Shown in pieces: positions 1 to 7,341 of a stretch of DNA of 15,144 bases. How positions within the stretch are numbered: the stretch's first letter is position 1; each line of letters starts with the position of its first letter. Where the stretch lies: positions 1 through 15,144 of the forward strand of contig JAOZPK010000048.1 in NCBI GenBank assembly GCA_029932755.1, written 5' to 3'. A model generated the notes under the pieces. That model was not told where the DNA came from, did no database searches, and was given only the letters and a program-made list of their open reading frames with translations. The translations under genes and the position numbers were made by a program. This stretch comes from Candidatus Cloacimonadota bacterium. Lineage in GTDB: Bacteria > Cloacimonadota > Cloacimonadia > Cloacimonadales > TCS61.

Positions 1-881
1 TTGATAAACTTTTACAGGAAGAAGCAATATTGGTAAATGGCAAACCTGTAAAAAAAAATTATAAACTTTCTCATTCCGATATTATAACAATTAAAGTTCC
101 AGAGAAAAATGAATTAGAGATAAAACCACAAGATATTCCAATAGATATTATTTGGGAAGATGATGATATTGCGATTGTGAATAAACCTGTTGGATTAATC
201 GTTCATCCGGGAGCTGGTGTACAAGACGGAACACTGGTAAATGCTTTAATGTTCCATTTTAATGAAAAACTTTCTATTCAGCACGATCCGCTAAGACCAG
301 GTGTTGTTCATAGATTGGATAAAGATACCAGCGGACTTATAATCGTTGCTAAGAATGATAGAGTGCATTCACTACTTTCACGAATGTTTCAAGACAGAAC
401 AATAAAGAAAACATATCTGGCAATTACTGTAGGAGTTCCCGCAAAGGCAGAAGACACAATTAAAACGCTAATTGGAAGAAGCAAGAAAGATAGAATAAAA
501 ATGACTGTTACAACAGATGGCAGAGAAGCAGTTACACATTACAAAATTATTAAATATTTCGATTTCTTCTCGCTGGTAGAAGTTGAACTGGAAACCGGTA
601 GAACCCATCAGATCCGTGTTCATTTCTCTCATATAAACTGCCCGATCTTGGGTGATAATACATATTCAACATTAAAACGAACTCTCAGTATTGTGCCATT
701 TCATTATCAGAAAAAAGTAAAATATCTACTGGCAAATCATCTTAAAAGGCAAGCACTTCATGCTTACAGACTGGAGTTCGAACATCCGATCACTAAAGAA
801 ATTGTAAAAGCAGAAGCACCGATTCCGGAAGACATAAAATACACAATAAACTGGCTTGAGAAGTATTTTGTTACTGAGTGA
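1..881 (+). CDS. rluD: 23S rRNA pseudouridine synthase, RluD family (5' end cut by window edge)
   Basis: This gene encodes a uridine isomerase expected to modify helix 69 of 23S rRNA in the cytoplasm. The frame is open to the left edge, and the first readable codon is base 3. About 292 residues are visible against roughly 326 in E. coli RluD, so about 30 residues are missing. The visible N-terminus is the end of an S4 RNA-binding domain (ILVNGKPVKKNYKL, then a strand ending in VPE). The catalytic domain follows, with the RluA/RluD signature HRLDKDTSG; the catalytic Asp codon lies at 318-320. Further along are the family blocks KTYLA and ETGRTHQIRVH, then the G-D-N-x-Y block. The TTG at base 30 is not the true start, because S4-like sequence continues upstream of it. 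RluA/RluC-type specificity cannot be excluded, but the S4 domain and the motif wording favour RluD. The stop is 64 bp before the next start. Confidence 0.93.
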   Translation, partial: DKLLQEEAILVNGKPVKKNYKLSHSDIITIKVPEKNELEIKPQDIPIDIIWEDDDIAIVNKPVGLIVHPGAGVQDGTLVNALMFHFNEKLSIQHDPLRPGVVHRLDKDTSGLIIVAKNDRVHSLLSRMFQDRTIKKTYLAITVGVPAKAEDTIKTLIGRSKKDRIKMTVTTDGREAVTHYKIIKYFDFFSLVEVELETGRTHQIRVHFSHINCPILGDNTYSTLKRTLSIVPFHYQKKVKYLLANHLKRQALHAYRLEFEHPITKEIVKAEAPIPEDIKYTINWLEKYFVTE

Positions 882-932
882 TAAAATGATTTTACTTAGA
901 ATTATCTAGTTTGATTTTTATTCAATGTATTT

Positions 933-937
933 AAGGA
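933..937 (+). promoter_or_regulatory. Shine-Dalgarno that decides the HEPN gene start
   Basis: AAGGA lies 8 nt before the ATG at 946. The upstream in-frame ATG at 925 has no purine-rich sequence ahead of it, so the start at 946 is preferred. Confidence 0.6.
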
Positions 938-945
938 CATTTTAT

Positions 946-1557
946 ATGAAAGAATCTAGGAAAAAGTTTGAAAAATACTTAATGAAATTTGAAACTGATA
1001 TTACAAATTTGAATTCTTGTTTTCAGTTATTTGAACATTTAAATAAATCTTTATCTTCAAGAAGGAAAGAAATGGAGATTGCTAAATGTTTTTTTACTAT
1101 TATCTTAAATTCTTTATTAACTAATATTATTATTACAATTTGTAGATTATATGAAAATTACGATGGAAAGAAAAGATCAGAAATTAATCTAAATAGATTT
1201 TTAAACTTCATTGAACAAAATAATAAGATGATATTTCCTAAAAGTATTAAATATAAAATTATAAATGAGGATAAAGAAAAAATTAAAAAACAAGAAACTA
1301 CACTTGAAAAAATATTCGTATGGCGTGATAAATACTTGGCTCATACTGATAACAAATATTTATTAAATTTTACACAATTAAGTGAAGATAATCCCATTAA
1401 TTTTGACGAATTACAAAGTTTAATTGAAATTGCTAAAGAAACTGTAAATAAATATTGTAAATTGTATAAAAATGATTTTATAATATTTGATATTGTTAAT
1501 GTTTATGATATAGATAATATTTTTTATTCTCTAACAAAAGAATTAAAAAATAGTTAA
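946..1557 (+). CDS. AbiU2-like HEPN domain protein (putative RNase, possible defence gene)
   Basis: A 203-residue, mostly helical, Lys/Asn/Ile-rich protein. Seen: helices with a hydrophobic core around residues 47-70 (ending in TICRLYENYDG) and then W-RDKYLAH-TDNKY at about 126-138. That gives the R-x5-H pair (R127, H133) of the HEPN fold, followed by the T-D typical of the AbiU2 branch. Known: HEPN proteins with an intact R-x4-6-H motif are often metal-independent RNases in abortive infection and toxin systems; AbiU was described from lactococcal phage resistance. Inferred: this may be a solitary RNase or RNA-binding protein. No antitoxin-like partner (MNT, DNA-binding or kinase) is adjacent. 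The gene is visibly more AT-rich than its neighbours and stands alone between housekeeping genes, with a 159-bp gene-free gap behind it, which suits horizontal acquisition. The start at 946 is chosen for its ribosome binding site. Confidence 0.66.
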   Translation: MKESRKKFEKYLMKFETDITNLNSCFQLFEHLNKSLSSRRKEMEIAKCFFTIILNSLLTNIIITICRLYENYDGKKRSEINLNRFLNFIEQNNKMIFPKSIKYKIINEDKEKIKKQETTLEKIFVWRDKYLAHTDNKYLLNFTQLSEDNPINFDELQSLIEIAKETVNKYCKLYKNDFIIFDIVNVYDIDNIFYSLTKELKNS

Positions 1558-1716
1558 TTTGATAAAATAATGATTTAATAAAATTTAGCTCTCATGTTAT
1601 ATGAATAAATCATAGATTAGATGATCCCCATTATAAATTAGTAATGCAAAACCTTAATTATTGACAAAAAGAGTTGTAAAATTTGATTAAACATAGAATA
1701 GATTATTGGAGAACGA

Positions 1717-1920
1717 ATGGATTGTAATAATCAGAGCAGAAATATGGAAAACTGTAATTGCTCATATCCTTGCAGTAAGAAAGGGATCTGCTGTGAATGC
1801 ATTAGTTATCACCGATCCATGAATGAGCTCCCTGCTTGTTATTTCCCAAATGTAACAGAGAAAACATATAACCGTTCAATTGACTATTTTATTGAATTAT
1901 ATCAACAGGGAAGGATATAA
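1717..1920 (+). CDS. Small cysteine-rich DUF6485-family protein
   Basis: A 67-residue soluble protein with eight cysteines, at residues 3, 13, 15, 19, 25, 26, 28 and 41. The core is C-x-C-x3-C-x5-C-C-x-C, followed by YHR and LPACYFP. This wording matches the small family annotated as DUF6485, whose function is unknown to me. The cysteine spacing suggests a metal site (zinc or iron-sulfur), which is inference. The start at 1717 is supported by GGAG at 1708-1711, 5 nt upstream; the alternative ATG at 1744 has no comparable site and would drop an N-terminal cysteine. The stop codon overlaps the ATG of the next gene by one base (TAATG), so the two are probably translationally coupled. Confidence 0.75.
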   Translation: MDCNNQSRNMENCNCSYPCSKKGICCECISYHRSMNELPACYFPNVTEKTYNRSIDYFIELYQQGRI

Positions 1921-2498
1921 TGTTCATTATCAAACCTCTAATTTTCATTATTGTAAATATGCTGTTTGGTTTTCTCTATGTTTTTATAATCAAGTTTTTT
2001 TTGTTTATACCTTCTAAAAAGATAAAAGTTTTTGGAAAACACATTCCATTCACACCCGCTTTTGTATATCGTAAAAAGATATGGCTGATCAAGAAGATCA
2101 AGAAAATGGTAAATGATTACATCAACGATACAAAAGATGATACAGACGGTTCACGCATTACAAAGTGGGAACACAAAGTATTTCATAAAACGTGGGATAA
2201 GATCACTTTTATGGATGATGTTAGTTTCATACCAAAATCTATAAAGAACAATTTCAGGCATTTTATTGCAACAATAATATTTGAGATAGTGAAGCAGTTC
2301 CTGCGTACATTTATTCCATATTTAATGGAAAAATATGAAGTAAATAAATATATCGAATTACTAAATACGAAACTTGATGTGGATATTATAAAGGAATATT
2401 TTAATAAATATGTCTATAAATATGTTTTATTGTTTGTATTGGCAATTCACTTCCTTATTGGTTTGGGAAATATGCTGATCTATCTATGCGTAAAATAG
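1920..2498 (+). CDS. Two-TM membrane protein resembling a shortened DUF445 protein
   Basis: A 192-residue, basic membrane protein. A hydrophobic segment at residues 4-30 is followed by FGKHIPFTPAFVYRKK (38-53), and a second membrane segment lies at about 168-190. The first block resembles the DUF445/YheB pattern, in which a membrane helix with MLF-x-P precedes (F)G-x-x-(I)PFTPG-x-IP-(K/R)-x-R. The C-terminal layout (amphipathic helix, then a Gly-containing membrane helix) also fits that family. Typical DUF445 proteins are about 380-420 residues, so the central helical region is largely missing here and the T-N of the N-terminal motif is not evident. Function is unknown. The 1-bp overlap with the cysteine-rich gene upstream and the 9-bp gap to the protease gene downstream suggest one transcription unit. 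The DUF445 link is by eye only; a lineage-specific membrane protein is the alternative. Confidence 0.6.
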   Translation: MFIIKPLIFIIVNMLFGFLYVFIIKFFLFIPSKKIKVFGKHIPFTPAFVYRKKIWLIKKIKKMVNDYINDTKDDTDGSRITKWEHKVFHKTWDKITFMDDVSFIPKSIKNNFRHFIATIIFEIVKQFLRTFIPYLMEKYEVNKYIELLNTKLDVDIIKEYFNKYVYKYVLLFVLAIHFLIGLGNMLIYLCVK

Positions 2499-2507
2499 GA
2501 TTTATTA

Positions 2508-3665
2508 ATGAATAGAAATCATGTAATTTTCATATTAATACTAACAATTGTTGGTTTGATATTCTACCCTGTATATATAAAAAATAGTGAATTACCAGAG
2601 AGTTTGGGATCTGAAAACGTTTCGGAAGATATAGAAAATAAAAGAGTTAATGATAAAGATTTGAAAACAGATAAAGTGTATTCATCAAGAAAAAATGCAA
2701 TAACAAATGCTGCCGGGATAGTGGAACCAGCGGTGGTAAGTGTTAACGTTATCAAAACACAAATAGTTAAACGCCGACGCAGTTTCTTTTTTGGTTTCTA
2801 CGATGAAGTTCCCTACAGCATTCAGGGAATTGGTTCCGGTGTAATATTTTCTGTTGATGGATTCATTCTCACAAATGCACATGTTGTTGAAGGTGCAACA
2901 GAAATAAAGGTCATCCTTACCGATACAAGACAATTTGATGCTAAGATTATTGGAATAGATACAACCCATGATATTGCTGTGATCAAGATTGAGGGGAATG
3001 ACCTTCCATTTGCTAAATTCGGTGATTCGGATAATCTGATAATTGGAGAATGGGCAATTGCTCTTGGAAACCCGTATGGATTCTTGATAAAAGACAGCAA
3101 ACCAAGTGTATCAGTTGGTGTAATTTCAGCGATAAACAGAGACTTCGCAGAAAATAAAGATGGAAAGATCTACCGCCACATGGTTCAAACTGATGCCGCA
3201 ATAAATCCGGGGAACAGCGGAGGACCACTTGTTAATATTTATGGTGAAATAATTGGTATTAATACTTTCATATTCTCAGAATCGGGTGGAAATATCGGCA
3301 TTGGTTTTGCTATTCCGGTAAATGCAGTGAAGAAATCTGCGCGAGAATTAATTGAATTTGGGAAGATACGTTCGATCTGGTTTGGGTTCAGGGTTCAAGA
3401 ACTTAATCAACTCATTGCTTCCCACCTTGAACTTAAAAGTCTTGACGGGGTTTTGGTTAATTATATTCAAAGGAAGAGTCCCGCAGCAAAAGCCGGATTA
3501 AAAGAAGGAGACATAATCATAGAGATCAATGGCAATACCATCAAAGATACTCGTGATGCGGAACTTGTTGTTTCTGATATTTCGGTTGGTGATGAAATTG
3601 AGATCGGAATTTTACGTAATAAAAAGGCATTGAAACTGAATTTAAAAGCTGTAGAGTATAAATAA
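2508..3665 (+). CDS. Membrane-anchored HtrA/DegS-like serine protease with one PDZ domain
   Basis: A 385-residue protease for envelope protein quality control. Seen: an uncleaved-looking N-terminal membrane helix (residues 6-24), a charged linker to about 60, a trypsin-like domain (about 65-285) and one PDZ domain (about 290-383). The catalytic triad is complete: H125 in TNAHVV, D155 in THDIAVIK and S237 in GNSGGP. An R/K-rich, aromatic loop at 88-104 (KRRRSFFFGFYDE) sits where HtrA proteins carry the LA loop. A single PDZ and an N-terminal anchor resemble DegS or HhoB rather than two-PDZ DegP. No rseA- or sigma-E-like gene is nearby, so a DegS-type signalling role is not supported. AGGA at 2497-2500, overlapping the preceding stop, is the likely ribosome binding site. 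It probably belongs to the same transcription unit as the two genes upstream. Confidence 0.93.
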   Translation: MNRNHVIFILILTIVGLIFYPVYIKNSELPESLGSENVSEDIENKRVNDKDLKTDKVYSSRKNAITNAAGIVEPAVVSVNVIKTQIVKRRRSFFFGFYDEVPYSIQGIGSGVIFSVDGFILTNAHVVEGATEIKVILTDTRQFDAKIIGIDTTHDIAVIKIEGNDLPFAKFGDSDNLIIGEWAIALGNPYGFLIKDSKPSVSVGVISAINRDFAENKDGKIYRHMVQTDAAINPGNSGGPLVNIYGEIIGINTFIFSESGGNIGIGFAIPVNAVKKSARELIEFGKIRSIWFGFRVQELNQLIASHLELKSLDGVLVNYIQRKSPAAKAGLKEGDIIIEINGNTIKDTRDAELVVSDISVGDEIEIGILRNKKALKLNLKAVEYK

Positions 3666-3707
3666 TAATATTAAGTTTAATCTAAAAGATAAAATATAGG
3701 AGAAGTG

Positions 3708-4829
3708 ATGAAAAAAGTTTTTAGTCGTACAATTATAGTTATATTAATTATTCTTATAGGTGGTTGCAACGTTTCTAAAGGTAAGAAAGATAGATCAAAA
3801 TTTGGTGGAAAGGCTAAGAATCACAAAGTTGAACTTGGAACTATAGTTATTAAACTAGAAGAAACAGGTGAAATTCAGCCAATTAGAGAGATAGAGCAAA
3901 AATCGCAAGTTAGTGGAGAACTAGTTAAATTCTATGTTGAAGAAGGAGATTATATTAATAAGGGTGATCTTATCGCAGAAATAATACCAGATTTTAATCA
4001 AGCAGAGGCGATCCTGAGAGTTAATAGTAATTTAAAATTGGCGGAGATCGAACTGGAAAATTCAAGAGAGAAATATAATAAAAGAAAAGCTCTTTATTCA
4101 GATAATTATATTTCAGAAACTGAACTCGATAAATACAAAGATGCATATACAACTGCCCAGATAAGCTATGATTCTGCTTTACAGCAATATGAACTTATAA
4201 AAGAAATTGAATCGGATAATAATCTATCAAAATTATTTTCAACTGCTTCCGGAACTATTATTCAAAAACCCGTAGAAGAGGGTGAGATGGTCGTATCAAG
4301 TTCAGGCTCATATTCTGCCGGTACTGTAATCCTTAAACTTGCTGATCTTAGCAGAATGATCGTGAATGCCAGGATCAATGAAGTTGATATTTCAAAGATT
4401 GAAAACGGAATGAAAGTAAATATTCAAGTCGATGCATATCCTTATGAAAATTTTGATGGGAAAATTACAAAAATAGCTGCAATGGCTATAAGCTATAACA
4501 ATGTTAAGGTTTTCCCAGTTGAAATTGAACTGGAAGAAGTTGATGAAAGATTAAAACCAGGGATGACAGCTAATATAACGATTATTGGTGAAGAGAGAAA
4601 AGATATTGTTGTAATTCCAATTCGCTGTATTTTTTCTGATGATGAAGGGAATGATATCGTTTATCAAGTTATTAATGATACAATTGGAGCTGGCAATGTT
4701 GTGAAAACCGGGATAAATAATTTCCAACAGGTTGAGATAATTGAAGGAATTGCTGTTGGAGATACGATTTCAACAAAAGAACCCGAATCAAAGAAAGATA
4801 GTAATATAAAAATTAGGTTTAATAAATAA
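3708..4829 (+). CDS. Lipoprotein periplasmic adaptor (MacA/HlyD-type efflux subunit)
   Basis: A 373-residue membrane fusion protein. A signal peptide (1-19) ends in a lipobox IGGC with the lipidated Cys at 20. Two halves of a biotinyl-lipoyl domain follow: about 62-95 (SQVSGELVKFYVEEGDYINKGD) and about 176-212 (STASGTIIQKPVEEGEMV). They flank an alpha-helical hairpin at about 97-170, rich in Glu, Lys, Leu and Ala. The beta-barrel domain (about 215-293) contains the family's LKPGMTANI, and a membrane-proximal domain ends the protein. Such adaptors link an inner-membrane ABC or RND pump to an outer-membrane channel. The MacA-like order would predict a macB gene downstream, but none is present; the next gene encodes a secreted propeller-like protein. 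The start at ATG 3708 (AGGAG 5 nt upstream) is preferred over GTG 3705, which has only 2 nt of spacing. It follows the protease gene by 42 bp. Confidence 0.88.
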   Translation: MKKVFSRTIIVILIILIGGCNVSKGKKDRSKFGGKAKNHKVELGTIVIKLEETGEIQPIREIEQKSQVSGELVKFYVEEGDYINKGDLIAEIIPDFNQAEAILRVNSNLKLAEIELENSREKYNKRKALYSDNYISETELDKYKDAYTTAQISYDSALQQYELIKEIESDNNLSKLFSTASGTIIQKPVEEGEMVVSSSGSYSAGTVILKLADLSRMIVNARINEVDISKIENGMKVNIQVDAYPYENFDGKITKIAAMAISYNNVKVFPVEIELEEVDERLKPGMTANITIIGEERKDIVVIPIRCIFSDDEGNDIVYQVINDTIGAGNVVKTGINNFQQVEIIEGIAVGDTISTKEPESKKDSNIKIRFNK

Positions 4830-4874
4830 TCATTAATTCGTAACATATTTCTGCATGCTGAATTATACAGAATT

Positions 4875-4880
4875 AGGAGG
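4875..4880 (+). promoter_or_regulatory. Shine-Dalgarno that decides the start of the propeller-like gene
   Basis: AGGAGG directly abuts the ATG at 4881 (no spacing) but lies 6 nt before the in-frame ATG at 4887. The second ATG is therefore the likely start. Confidence 0.65.
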
Positions 4881-4886
4881 ATGATC

Positions 4887-6116
4887 ATGCTACGCAAAAC
4901 TGCAATTTTTATTTGTTTATTTTGTGTTTTTTGTATTGTCAATGCTCAAAACCTGATTGAAAGCATAGATCTTGTTCAAACAGAAGATAATATTATTAAT
5001 ATCTATCAGAATGACGACACAGGTGAGATTTTCCGGCACTATTCAAATAGAATAGATCCTTCAATATTAGATCTGGGAGTTGCAAGAGACTTATTAGCTG
5101 AAAATGTTCAGGAAGGAATAATTTGGGAAAAGGGGAAGAAGATACCTTTTTCTAAGGGTGAGCACTTTTTAGCTACAAATAATGACTTTATATTAACTGT
5201 AAAAGATTTTTGGGATATAGAAAAAGAAGATTTTATAAAAGAAGTAAGAAGATATTCGATAATCCATAGGTCTCTGCTTGAATCTGAAGAAAAGCTTCAA
5301 ATTTCAAAAGATCATGAAATAATTATGCTTAAGAATGGGAATTTCATTATTTCAAATTATTCCGAAAATTATGGAACTGAGTTTAAAATATATTCCAATA
5401 AAATGAAGCTGTTGGAAACATATAATCCTTTTATGTTGGGATTTAGAAATATTCAATTTGCTGAGAATAATAATATCCTAATAGTTGTGATCTATCCCAC
5501 AAAAACTCATCAAAGCAATAAATTAAAAATGTTGTTCATCAATACAAAAAATGGATACGTGCTACGCGAAAAAGAAATATATAATAATTTTTCAACTAAG
5601 AAAATCTTTGCAATTAATGACCTTTTTATCCTATACGGTGCAGGTTGGGTCAATGCATTTACTACGGATGGTAAATTGAAATGGGATAGAACATTTGATA
5701 ATCCTGTATCCATCTTTGACGGAGATCAGGGAAAATTTATATACGTTGTAACTGTGGAAAAGATATACTGTCTTAAAAAGAAGAATGGAAGCATAAAATG
5801 GTCTAAGAAGATCTCTAAATATTATGAACTTAATTTAGGGAAAATGCTGGAAGATGTTGTAAATATTGATGTCATTCCACTTGGGATCTATAGTCTTTAT
5901 AATGGAGCTGAGATCGGAGTGATCATTGGACAAAAAAAAGGCACAATTGGCAGAAGTAATTTAAAACATAAGATAATTTTATTCCGATTAGATAAAAAAG
6001 GAGAATTACTGGGCCAGATAGATCTTGCAACAAAAAGCGAAATCGTTAAGTTGATATCTATCAATGGAACTTTTAAAGTTATTACCGATAACTTTGTAAA
6101 AACCTATTCTAGGTAG
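4887..6116 (+). CDS. Secreted PQQ-like beta-propeller protein of unknown function
   Basis: A 409-residue protein with a signal peptide (residues 1-20, cleavage likely after VNA). The mature part is beta-rich and, in its second half, carries repeats that resemble PQQ-enzyme propeller blades: VNAFTTDGKLKWDRTF (255-270), IYCLKKKNGSIKWSKKIS (293-310) and a weaker LFRLDKKGELLGQIDL (365-380). The G-x-x-x-W motif is the blade signature; family members range from quinoprotein dehydrogenases to BamB-like scaffolds. No quinone- or calcium-binding enzyme motif is evident, so a scaffold or binding role is more likely than an enzyme (inference). There is no lipobox. It follows the adaptor gene by 57 bp on the same strand and may be co-transcribed with it. 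The stop lies 37 bp from the convergent deaminase gene. Confidence 0.7.
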   Translation: MLRKTAIFICLFCVFCIVNAQNLIESIDLVQTEDNIINIYQNDDTGEIFRHYSNRIDPSILDLGVARDLLAENVQEGIIWEKGKKIPFSKGEHFLATNNDFILTVKDFWDIEKEDFIKEVRRYSIIHRSLLESEEKLQISKDHEIIMLKNGNFIISNYSENYGTEFKIYSNKMKLLETYNPFMLGFRNIQFAENNNILIVVIYPTKTHQSNKLKMLFINTKNGYVLREKEIYNNFSTKKIFAINDLFILYGAGWVNAFTTDGKLKWDRTFDNPVSIFDGDQGKFIYVVTVEKIYCLKKKNGSIKWSKKISKYYELNLGKMLEDVVNIDVIPLGIYSLYNGAEIGVIIGQKKGTIGRSNLKHKIILFRLDKKGELLGQIDLATKSEIVKLISINGTFKVITDNFVKTYSR

Positions 6117-6153
6117 TTCTATAAAAATAAGTATATAAAAATCAAATTAGTAA

Positions 6154-6630
6154 TTATAATAATTTTTTCAATATTCCTGTATCTATATCAACAATGTTCA
6201 TTTCGACTTCAGCTTCTGCCAGCAATTCCTGAGCAAGTTTATCCTCATAAGGTTCAGAGATATAGATAGTTTTTATCTCAGCATTAATAAGGATCTTTGA
6301 ACAGATAACACAGGGTTGATTTGTACAGTAAAGAGATGCTCCCCGGATGGATGTCCCATTAATAGCAGCTTGAATTACAGCATTTTGCTCAGCGTGAACA
6401 CCACGGCATAATTCGTGTCTTTCACCTGAGGGAACATTTAATTGATCGCGAAGACATCCGGTAATCGCGCAATGTCTAATATGTTTAGGCGCACCATTGT
6501 ACCCGGTAGACAGGATTTGATTATCCTTTACAATTATTGCTCCAACATGTCTACGTAGACATGTTGAACGTTTTCCTGCCAGATACGCCATCTCCATGAA
6601 ATATTGATGCCAGCTTGGTCGGTTTTCCAT
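6154..6630 (-). CDS. comEB: Deoxycytidylate (dCMP) deaminase
   Basis: A 158-residue zinc enzyme that converts dCMP to dUMP, feeding thymidylate synthesis. The dCMP deaminase signature is nearly complete: RPSW at the N-terminus, RSTCLRRHVGAIIV (21-34), GYNGAP (43-48), HC-x4-GC (53-59), PSGERHELCRGVHAEQNA (67-84) and PCVIC (106-110). H79, C107 and C110 would bind the catalytic zinc, with E81 as the proton shuttle. The extra cysteines and histidines at 24, 54, 59, 72 and 75 fit the second metal site seen in several family members. Length is typical of the single-domain ComEB-like form. GAGG 6 nt before the ATG is the ribosome binding site; it lies in the 21-bp gap after the tsaB stop, so the two genes are probably one operon. 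The symbol comEB is by homology to the Bacillus gene and implies no competence role. Confidence 0.95.
   Translation of the reverse strand: MENRPSWHQYFMEMAYLAGKRSTCLRRHVGAIIVKDNQILSTGYNGAPKHIRHCAITGCLRDQLNVPSGERHELCRGVHAEQNAVIQAAINGTSIRGASLYCTNQPCVICSKILINAEIKTIYISEPYEDKLAQELLAEAEVEMNIVDIDTGILKKLL
6543..6566. repeat. Perfect 24-bp palindrome inside the dCMP deaminase gene
   Basis: The half-site CAACATGTCTAC (6543-6554) is followed directly by its exact reverse complement (6555-6566), with no spacer and no mismatch. Pairing stops on both sides (C at 6542, A at 6567). It encodes, on the minus strand, part of the conserved RSTCLRRHVG segment. No role is known to me. Confidence 0.9.
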
Positions 6631-6651
6631 TTATTACCTCTATTTATTATT

Positions 6652-7341
6652 TTATTGTTTTTTTATTTTCTCATCGCGTACTAATTCTGCCTGAGATTTT
6701 CGTAAGTAATATGGTTCTAATTCCGCAATTCTTTCAAAATCAAATATAGGGATATTACTTTTGAGTGCTATACTTATCAATGTAGAGGCTAAGGGGATAT
6801 TTTGATGTTCCAAACAAAATGTATGATCAATCCCACTTTCTAAAATTTCTTTTTTAAATTCCTTTGCGCCATCACCTACAATAATTACCGGTTCTTTTAT
6901 CTTTTTAAAAAATTCTGCCGGTTTTGCGTTAGTTTCCGGTATAATCAATTCCAACTTAGTTGAATACAGTGCAGCATAAACTTCTGCCATTCTCGCATCT
7001 ATAAGTGCAAGAATGTTCCTACTTGAATCAGCTACATTATTTGCTAAAAGCTCAAGAGTGTTAATTGGAAGTAAAGGGATATTCTGAGCCATACAAATTC
7101 CTTTAGCTGTGGCAAGTCCAATTCTTACGCCGGTAAAAGATCCAGGTCCATTAGCAATTACAACTAAATCAATATCAGGAATTCCAATTTTAGAGTTTTT
7201 AAGTCCTGCATCAATCTGTGGCAGTAAACGCTCAGAATGAGTGATTTTAATATCTAGATGATTAATGTATGAAATGTGATCTTCTTTATAAATTGCAATA
7301 CTGCCGGAACTTGAGGTTGTGCTTAGTGCAAGTACGTTCAA
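6652..7341 (-). CDS. tsaB: tRNA threonylcarbamoyladenosine biosynthesis protein TsaB
   Basis: A 229-residue, inactive-homologue partner of TsaD in the complex that makes N6-threonylcarbamoyladenosine at position 37 of ANN-decoding tRNAs. The N-terminus MNVLALSTTSSSGSIAIY is the ASKHA-fold phosphate-1-like strand typical of TsaB. The family hallmark GPGSFTGVRIGLATAKGI occurs at about 65-82, and the conserved D-A-R-x-x-E-V-Y-A is at about 113-121. Length matches the family. The start codon is TTG at 7341-7339; it is supported by GGGAG with 6 nt spacing and by alignment of the MNVLAL opening. tsaB often sits next to tsaE, rimI or tsaD, but here its only co-directional neighbour is the dCMP deaminase, 21 bp downstream. 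It is divergent from the acyltransferase gene. Confidence 0.95.
   Translation of the reverse strand: MNVLALSTTSSSGSIAIYKEDHISYINHLDIKITHSERLLPQIDAGLKNSKIGIPDIDLVVIANGPGSFTGVRIGLATAKGICMAQNIPLLPINTLELLANNVADSSRNILALIDARMAEVYAALYSTKLELIIPETNAKPAEFFKKIKEPVIIVGDGAKEFKKEILESGIDHTFCLEHQNIPLASTLISIALKSNIPIFDFERIAELEPYYLRKSQAELVRDEKIKKQ

Noticed and set aside
1661..1699. TTGACA (1661-1666) and TAGAAT (1694-1699) as a promoter for the DUF6485 gene
   Set aside because: The boxes are 27 bp apart; neither has a proper partner at 16-18 bp, so no promoter is called, although one is likely somewhere in this gap.
2685..3228. Several antisense ORFs of 60-95 codons across the protease gene
   Set aside because: They overlap a strongly conserved protease frame, have no family features and are shadows of its codon pattern.
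4849..4872. TTCTG...CAGAA dyad upstream of the propeller-like gene
   Set aside because: Only five pairs around a 14-base loop; no sign of a riboswitch or operator.
6144..6168. AT-only stem plus T-run between the convergent propeller-like and deaminase genes as a terminator
   Set aside because: The stem is six A/T pairs with a long loop and runs into the deaminase stop and last codons; too weak to call.
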